Shown here in pieces: positions 59,651 to 64,000 of a DNA stretch of 64,000 nucleotides. The position numbers were made by a program, and so were the translations under genes. This stretch comes from Stieleria neptunia. GTDB taxonomy: Bacteria; Planctomycetota; Planctomycetia; Pirellulales; Pirellulaceae. The notes under the pieces were generated by a model. The model had not been told where the DNA came from. It ran no database searches and worked only from the letters and a program-made list of their open reading frames with translations. The first letter of the stretch is position 1, and the number at the start of each line of letters is the position of its first letter. Location: NCBI RefSeq assembly GCF_007754155.1, contig NZ_CP037423.1, positions 5,300,865 to 5,364,864 of the forward strand, written 5' to 3'.

Positions 59651-61345
59651 GTGCAGCGAGTTTGCCAGTTGGGATGGTTGATTGTTATCGTGGGTTTCGC
59701 CGTTGAAGGTTCGCCGGCGTTTGGGCAAGCACTTCGCGATGCGGAAAGCCGCGACGGAATGGTGGTCGCCGTGTCGCCGGATGCGGCGGCGGTCGGCGCG
59801 GAGATTTTGCAGCAGGGCGGCACGGCGGTCGATTCAGCAATCGCGACCGCCTTCGCACTCGCCGTGACGCATCCTTCGGCGGGGAATCTCGGCGGTGGTG
59901 GGTTCATGCTGGTTTACCCCGGCGACGGCAGCCCGCCGCTGATGATCGATTATCGTGAAAAGGCACCGCTTGCGGCAGAGCGCGAGATGTTTGTCGACAA
60001 CAACGACACGCACACGCATCCCTACGTCGGCGTTCCCGGTACGGTCCGCGGGATGAAGTTGGCTCACGAGCTGTATGGATCACTGGCGTGGCGCGCCCTG
60101 GTCACGCCCGCGGTCGCGCTGTCCCGCGACGGATTTGAGATCCACGTGGGCTTGGCGGCAGAGCTGAACCGAGAATTGGGTCGCAGCACCAACGATGAAT
60201 TCCGCCGCGTTTATGGCAAACCCGATGGATCGGATTGGGCGGTCGGTGACCGAATCGTGCTCTCCGATCTGGCGGCGACGCTGCAGCGGATCGCGGATGA
60301 TGGGCCCAGCGGTTTTTATGCCGGGAAGACAGCGGAATTGATCGCGACGGAAATGAAGGCCGGCGGGGGTTTGATTTCAACCGACGATCTGCTGCGGTAC
60401 CGTGCCCGCGTTCGCCAGCCGACCCGATGCCGATTTCGCGGCTACGAAGTCCTCGGGCCTCCACCACCGAGCAGCGGCGGGATCACGCTTTCGCAGATGC
60501 TGGGGATCGCCGCACAATTTGATCTCCGCCGCTGGGGCCGATGGTCGGTGAAGACCAACCACGTGATGATCGAAGCGATGCGGCGGGCGTACGCCAACCG
60601 CGCCATGTACCTGGGTGATCCCGACTTTGCCCACATCCCAAAGCATCTAACAAGTGTCGATTTCGCCAAATACATGGCCGGCACGATCGACATGGACCAA
60701 GCCACGCCCAGTCATCTGTTGGGGCCGCCACTGACCGAACCGGACGAGAGTCCCCAGACCACGCACTTTTCTGTGATCGATCGTGATGGCATGGCCGTCA
60801 GCAACACGTACACGTTGGAAGCCAGCTATGGCAGCGGCATCGTCGTCCGCGGCGCGGGTTTTCTGCTGAACAACGAAATGGGTGACTTCAACCGCCGTCC
60901 AGGGGTGACCGATACGAAAGGCTCGATCGGAACGGTGGCCAACGAAGTTCGCCCACAAAAACGGATGCTCAGTTCGATGACGCCGACGATTGTGCTGAAA
61001 GATGGCAAACCGTACCTGATCACCGGCAGCCCCGGTGGTAGGACGATCATCAATACTGTGTTCTGCGTCACGTTGAACGTCTTGGAATTCGGGATGTCCG
61101 CGCGCGAGGCCGTCGACGCCCCCCGCACCGATCACGAGTGGTTTCCCGATCGAGTCCGATTCATGGGGGCCGACGATCCCGAACACGCCCGGTTGGTCGA
61201 ACAACTTCGCCAACTCGGGCACACCATCGTTGACACGAACAGCCAGGGTGACGCCAACACGATTCTGGTTTCCGATGGCAGCTTTATCGGGGCCGCCGAC
61301 TATCGATACGGGGCCGCGATCGCACCGGGCGGGAACGCGGATTGA
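59651..61345 (+). CDS. ggt: Gamma-glutamyltransferase, secreted
   Basis: A 564-residue Ntn-hydrolase precursor that cleaves gamma-glutamyl amides such as glutathione. The GTG at 59651 follows GGAGAGG by about seven bases and begins a good export signal (LGWLIVIVGFAVEGSPAFG); an ATG at 59621 would add ten residues. The large subunit has HPSAGNLGGGGFMLVYPGDG and PGTVRGMKLAHELYG. The autoprocessing threonine is in SPQTTHFSVIDRDGMAVSNT; the oxyanion/substrate loop is LITGSPGGRTIIN. It could supply glutamate or cysteine from glutathione, which makes it a possible functional relative of the GshB-like gene, though far away. Confidence 0.93.
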   Translation: MQRVCQLGWLIVIVGFAVEGSPAFGQALRDAESRDGMVVAVSPDAAAVGAEILQQGGTAVDSAIATAFALAVTHPSAGNLGGGGFMLVYPGDGSPPLMIDYREKAPLAAEREMFVDNNDTHTHPYVGVPGTVRGMKLAHELYGSLAWRALVTPAVALSRDGFEIHVGLAAELNRELGRSTNDEFRRVYGKPDGSDWAVGDRIVLSDLAATLQRIADDGPSGFYAGKTAELIATEMKAGGGLISTDDLLRYRARVRQPTRCRFRGYEVLGPPPPSSGGITLSQMLGIAAQFDLRRWGRWSVKTNHVMIEAMRRAYANRAMYLGDPDFAHIPKHLTSVDFAKYMAGTIDMDQATPSHLLGPPLTEPDESPQTTHFSVIDRDGMAVSNTYTLEASYGSGIVVRGAGFLLNNEMGDFNRRPGVTDTKGSIGTVANEVRPQKRMLSSMTPTIVLKDGKPYLITGSPGGRTIINTVFCVTLNVLEFGMSAREAVDAPRTDHEWFPDRVRFMGADDPEHARLVEQLRQLGHTIVDTNSQGDANTILVSDGSFIGAADYRYGAAIAPGGNAD

Positions 61346-61445
61346 GGTCGCAACCCATTCTCGGTCACCCCCTGTTCGGCCGTCACGTCGGCTTACCAAA
61401 CCTCGTGGCGACTTTTCCCGACGGCGGCTGTGAGATCAACCAGCG

Positions 61446-61898
61446 TTACGCGTTGCCCAGCAGATGCAACGTACGTTGGTCTGACTTTCCATCAAAGAAC
61501 CGGTCGAGGATTCGCTGGAACACCGAATCCTCCCCCGCAATCGACGCGAACAAAGTCGCACAAGAACGCAGTTTTAAATCATCGGGTGGCCCCAAGATCT
61601 CCGCCGCCGTGCGATCGGGTACCGACAGCATCGCTTCGCAGCAATCCATCAGTCGCGTCCCCAACACGGGATGGGCCAGATAGGCACGGGCTTCGTCGAT
61701 TCCGCTGATCCCGTACAACCTGGCCGTCGAACTAAAGCCCAGGCCACGAAGTTGTGGAAAGACAAACCACATCCAATGGGTGCGTTTTTGACCGCATTCG
61801 ATTTCGGACAAAGCCTGTTCGTAGCAGTCACGCTGTGCGGAAACAAAGCGTGCCAAATCAAACGGGTCATCGTTGGCGTGGGGGGGTGAGGTTTGCAT
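61446..61898 (-). CDS. DUF1810 family protein
   Basis: A 150-residue protein from the ATG at 61898 (MQTSPPHAND); the longer frame to 62054 runs through a repeat element and is not trusted. The DUF1810 core is DLARFVSAQRDCYEQALSEI, then THWMWFVFPQLRGLGFSSTA, YGISGIDEARAYLAHPVLG and LKLRSCATLFASIAGEDSVF. The family is widespread, sometimes labelled calpastatin, and its function is unclear. No neighbours suggest a role. Confidence 0.88.
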   Translation of the reverse strand: MQTSPPHANDDPFDLARFVSAQRDCYEQALSEIECGQKRTHWMWFVFPQLRGLGFSSTARLYGISGIDEARAYLAHPVLGTRLMDCCEAMLSVPDRTAAEILGPPDDLKLRSCATLFASIAGEDSVFQRILDRFFDGKSDQRTLHLLGNA

Positions 61899-62254
61899 GA
61901 TTGGCAAAATCGCTGCTGGAAAATTGTTGAATCCAAAACGACGCAGGTGGCTCCGCCGGCCTGTCGATTGAATCGGGAACTGCTGCGACAATGGTGAGCC
62001 GCTGGCCGTAAGGCCTCGGGCGGGCGCCAGGATGCCCGGCCGCTTACGCGTCATGGCTCAGTCAATCGATAGGCCGTCCGCGCTCGCAGCTGATGGCAAA
62101 CGGTAACGAAATGACAGGCTGAAAGCCTAACCCACCCCCATGAGCCCAAGGTCGGCCAGTCCGCCACCATTTTACGGCATTGGAGCCGAGCCTTCCGACC
62201 CCGGTCGGGTTACAATCGTCCTCTTCCCACCCCATCCCCTCCAGAGAGCTCACC
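61899..62254. other. Intergenic region with R2 and R3 repeat copies
   Basis: Upstream of both DUF1810 (minus) and the DUF1080-esterase gene (plus), so it must hold two promoters. R2 copy E lies at 61989-62061 with flanks tcgattgaatcgggaac and ctcagtcaatcga. A half copy of R3 (gacaggctgaaagcctaaccc, 62113-62133) follows. I see no gene. Confidence 0.65.
61989..62061. repeat. R2 palindromic repeat, copy E
   Basis: Near-identical to copy A over caatggtgagccgctggccg and gcccggccgcttacgcg. The right outer arm is altered (atggctcag instead of gcggctcac), so the outer stem is weakened while the inner gtaag/cttac pair is kept. Confidence 0.85.
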
Positions 62255-63862
62255 ATGTCTCGTGTCGCTGCGCGCTGTTTCGCCCTGTTTGTGTTTCTGC
62301 AACTGATCCCCCTCGCCACGGCCGCCGAACCGAAGCCGCCCGAAGGTTTTCGAGCGATCTTTAACGGCACCGATTTGTCCGGATGGCACGGTTTGAATCC
62401 CCACCAAGTGGTGAAGCTGACGGGCGAAAAAAAGGAAGCAAAACTCGCCGAACAACAGCGTGAATTCGGCAATCACTGGCGGGTGGAAAACGGTGAACTG
62501 GTCAACGACGGCCATGGAGCGTACGCGACGACCGACCAGGAATTTGGCGACATCGAACTGTTGCTGGAATACAAAACGGTTCCGTCAGCGGACAGCGGCA
62601 TCTATCTGCGTGGCACGCCACAGGTCCAGATCTGGGACGCCAATCAAGTTTTCGACGCCAAGCGTCCCACCCGCCGTCCGCATCTCGGTTCCGGAGGCCT
62701 ATTCAACAACAACCCGAATACATTGGGCCGCGACCCGATGGTGAAAGCGGATCGGCCGTTCGGACAATGGAACCAATTCAAGATTCGCCAGATCGGCGAC
62801 CGCACGTGGGTCTGGCTCAACAATCGCCTGGTCGTCGACGGCACGGTGATGGAAAACTACTGGGACCGCGCGCTGCCGCTGCCGTCGACCGGTCCGATCA
62901 TGCTGCAAACACACGGCGGCGAAATTCGCTGGCGCAACATTTTTGTTCGCGAGATCAATGAACAGGAAGCAGAACGATATTTGGCGTCCCGTCCGCTGCT
63001 GCCCAATCCCACCGAGTTTGACGTCGCCTACGGTCCCCATCACAAACAGAAGTTGCACTTTTGGAAAGCACAGTCCGACGCGCCGACACCGTTGCTGTTC
63101 TTCATCCACGGCGGCGGCTGGATGGCCGGCGGTCGGATGAGCGGTCTGGTGAATCTGCTGCCCGAGATGCTCGATGCGGGCATCTCTGTCGTCTCGGTCG
63201 AGTATCGCTTCATCCCCGAAGCGACGGTCGATGGCGTGGTCCCGCCGGTCAAGGGGCCGCTGCACGACGCCGCCCGCGCGCTGCAGTTCGTCCGCAGCAA
63301 GGCCGACCAATGGAACATCGACCCCAACCGCATCGGCGCCTCCGGTGGCTCCGCCGGGGCATGCTCCAGCTTGTGGCTGGCGTTTCATGGCGACATGGCG
63401 GATCCGTCCAGCGACGATCCGATCGCACGCCAATCGACGCGACTGACCTGCGCGGCCGTTCGCGGAGCACAAACCACGCTCGACCCGCTGCAAATGAAAA
63501 CCTGGACTCCCAACAGCCGCTACGGGGGCCACGCGTTTGGATTCACCGGCGATGCGGAAAAAAAACTTTCACAGTTTGACGAATTCCTCGCCCAGCGTGA
63601 CTCGATCTTGCCATGGATCGCCGAGTATTCGCCCTACGCCCTGGTCAGCGATGATGACCCGCCGGTGCATTTGCTCTACAGCGGCCCGCCCGCCATGGGT
63701 AAACCCGCCAAAGATCCCACGCACACGGCAAACTTCGGCGTGCAACTGCAACAGCACTGCCGCAACGTCGGCGTCGAGTGTGAGCTGGTCTACCCGGGAG
63801 CGGAAAACGTGCGACACGAAACGACCAGCGACTATTTGATTTGGAAGCTGAAAGGCGAGTAA
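62255..63862 (+). CDS. Secreted DUF1080 (3-keto-disaccharide hydrolase) fused to alpha/beta-hydrolase esterase
   Basis: A 535-residue exported protein from the ATG at 62255 with GAGAG upstream; the signal is MSRVAARCFALFVFLQLIPL. Residues ~30-245 are a LamG-like DUF1080 domain: FRAIFNGTDLSGWHG, ELLLEYKTVPSADSGIYLRG, LFNNNP and THGGEIRWRNIFVREI. From ~265 there is an alpha/beta-hydrolase: LFFIHGGGWMAGG (oxyanion), VSVEYRFIP, and IGASGGSAGACSSLW with the nucleophile Ser in GGSAG. The His is probably in ENVRHETTSDY. The fusion suggests deacylation of a sugar held by the DUF1080 domain, or sequential debranching. Both domains are known separately in planctomycetes. Confidence 0.88.
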   Translation: MSRVAARCFALFVFLQLIPLATAAEPKPPEGFRAIFNGTDLSGWHGLNPHQVVKLTGEKKEAKLAEQQREFGNHWRVENGELVNDGHGAYATTDQEFGDIELLLEYKTVPSADSGIYLRGTPQVQIWDANQVFDAKRPTRRPHLGSGGLFNNNPNTLGRDPMVKADRPFGQWNQFKIRQIGDRTWVWLNNRLVVDGTVMENYWDRALPLPSTGPIMLQTHGGEIRWRNIFVREINEQEAERYLASRPLLPNPTEFDVAYGPHHKQKLHFWKAQSDAPTPLLFFIHGGGWMAGGRMSGLVNLLPEMLDAGISVVSVEYRFIPEATVDGVVPPVKGPLHDAARALQFVRSKADQWNIDPNRIGASGGSAGACSSLWLAFHGDMADPSSDDPIARQSTRLTCAAVRGAQTTLDPLQMKTWTPNSRYGGHAFGFTGDAEKKLSQFDEFLAQRDSILPWIAEYSPYALVSDDDPPVHLLYSGPPAMGKPAKDPTHTANFGVQLQQHCRNVGVECELVYPGAENVRHETTSDYLIWKLKGE

Positions 63863-63910
63863 ACACGGCGATCTCGCAGCCGCTCAAAAAGCGGAAGTGG
63901 AATAGCGTAA

Positions 63911-63995
63911 TCGCGGAACGGCGCGAGCCGTCCGGTTGCACCGTGAAAGACCGGAGGGCTCGCGCCCTGCCGCTAACAAATCGTTCACTGCGTAG
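63911..63995. repeat. R1-type palindromic element with terminal repeat, copy D (window edge)
   Basis: Left arm tcgcggaacggcgcgagccg (63911 on), right arm accggagggctcgcgccctg (63950-63977), then gttcactgcgtag at 63983-63995. That last stretch matches the 13-bp terminal repeat of copy A with one mismatch. The element begins about 50 nt beyond the esterase stop and may continue past the window. Confidence 0.75.
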
Positions 63996-64000
63996 AACAG

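Noticed and set aside
61899..62054. 52-residue N-terminal extension of the DUF1810 protein
   Set aside because: It runs through an R2 repeat and has no homology; the ATG at 61898 begins just before the family core.

Overview
The window looks like a chromosome segment of a planctomycete, most likely Pirellulaceae (Rhodopirellula-like). The grounds are two DUF1559 prepilin-like genes, an ECF sigma factor overlapping a membrane Ser/Thr kinase, two secreted FAD oxidoreductases of the xanthan-lyase type, a DUF1080 protein fused to an esterase, secreted SGNH and lipoprotein genes, and many dispersed palindromic intergenic repeats. This assignment is inference from gene content. I saw no rRNA, tRNA, CRISPR array or transposase gene.

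Layout. (1) 1-2086 (+): a DUF1704/QEGLA putative metallopeptidase, cut by the window edge, overlaps a GshB-like ATP-grasp ligase. (2) 2207-11441 (+): a compact chemosensory operon, cheW-cheR-cheW-mcp-cheA(Hpt-Hpt-kinase-REC)-cheB, most like Wsp/ACF systems but with no GGDEF output gene beside it. (3) 11611-13257: a small secreted RTX-repeat protein with a clear terminator, and a protein of unknown function. (4) 13262-36055 (-): a co-directional polysaccharide locus of 20 genes, read from Wzz through Wzy, Wzx, glycosyltransferases, a GDP-mannose-epimerase-like protein, a methyltransferase, an ACP / acyl-AMP ligase / PLP-decarboxylase trio, a GNAT, CDP-glucose 4,6-dehydratase, a class III aminotransferase, a DUF4910 protein, a C-methyltransferase, an Fe(II)/2OG dioxygenase and glucose-1-phosphate cytidylyltransferase to a PIG-L deacetylase. 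(5) 36056-45343: an accessory region with composite palindromic repeats, small lipoproteins, DUF1559 and two FAD oxidoreductases. (6) 45441-50671: a degraded MOSC gene, a CPVC thioredoxin-like gene divergent from an HxlR regulator, an SGNH hydrolase, and the kinase/ECF sigma pair. (7) 50672-63862: DUF1559 plus lipoprotein, a large thioredoxin-tailed secreted protein, HDOD, MarR, a Na+/Ca2+ exchanger, gamma-glutamyltransferase, DUF1810 and a DUF1080-esterase fusion. The window ends inside another palindromic repeat.

How it fits together. The polysaccharide locus has the parts of a Wzx/Wzy pathway plus a probable branched, aminated CDP-6-deoxysugar route and a carrier-protein acyl or aminoacyl supply. 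The trio resembles the ligase/decarboxylase/ACP sets known from exosortase-A exopolysaccharide loci, but no exosortase is visible here. The best candidates for something new are this trio in its CDP-sugar setting, the QEGLA/ATP-grasp pair, a kinase that may carry an anti-sigma zinc finger, and a MITE-like palindromic family of which one copy lies in frame inside an oxidoreductase gene. Short exact in-frame tandem repeats recur in four unrelated genes, suggesting frequent replication slippage.
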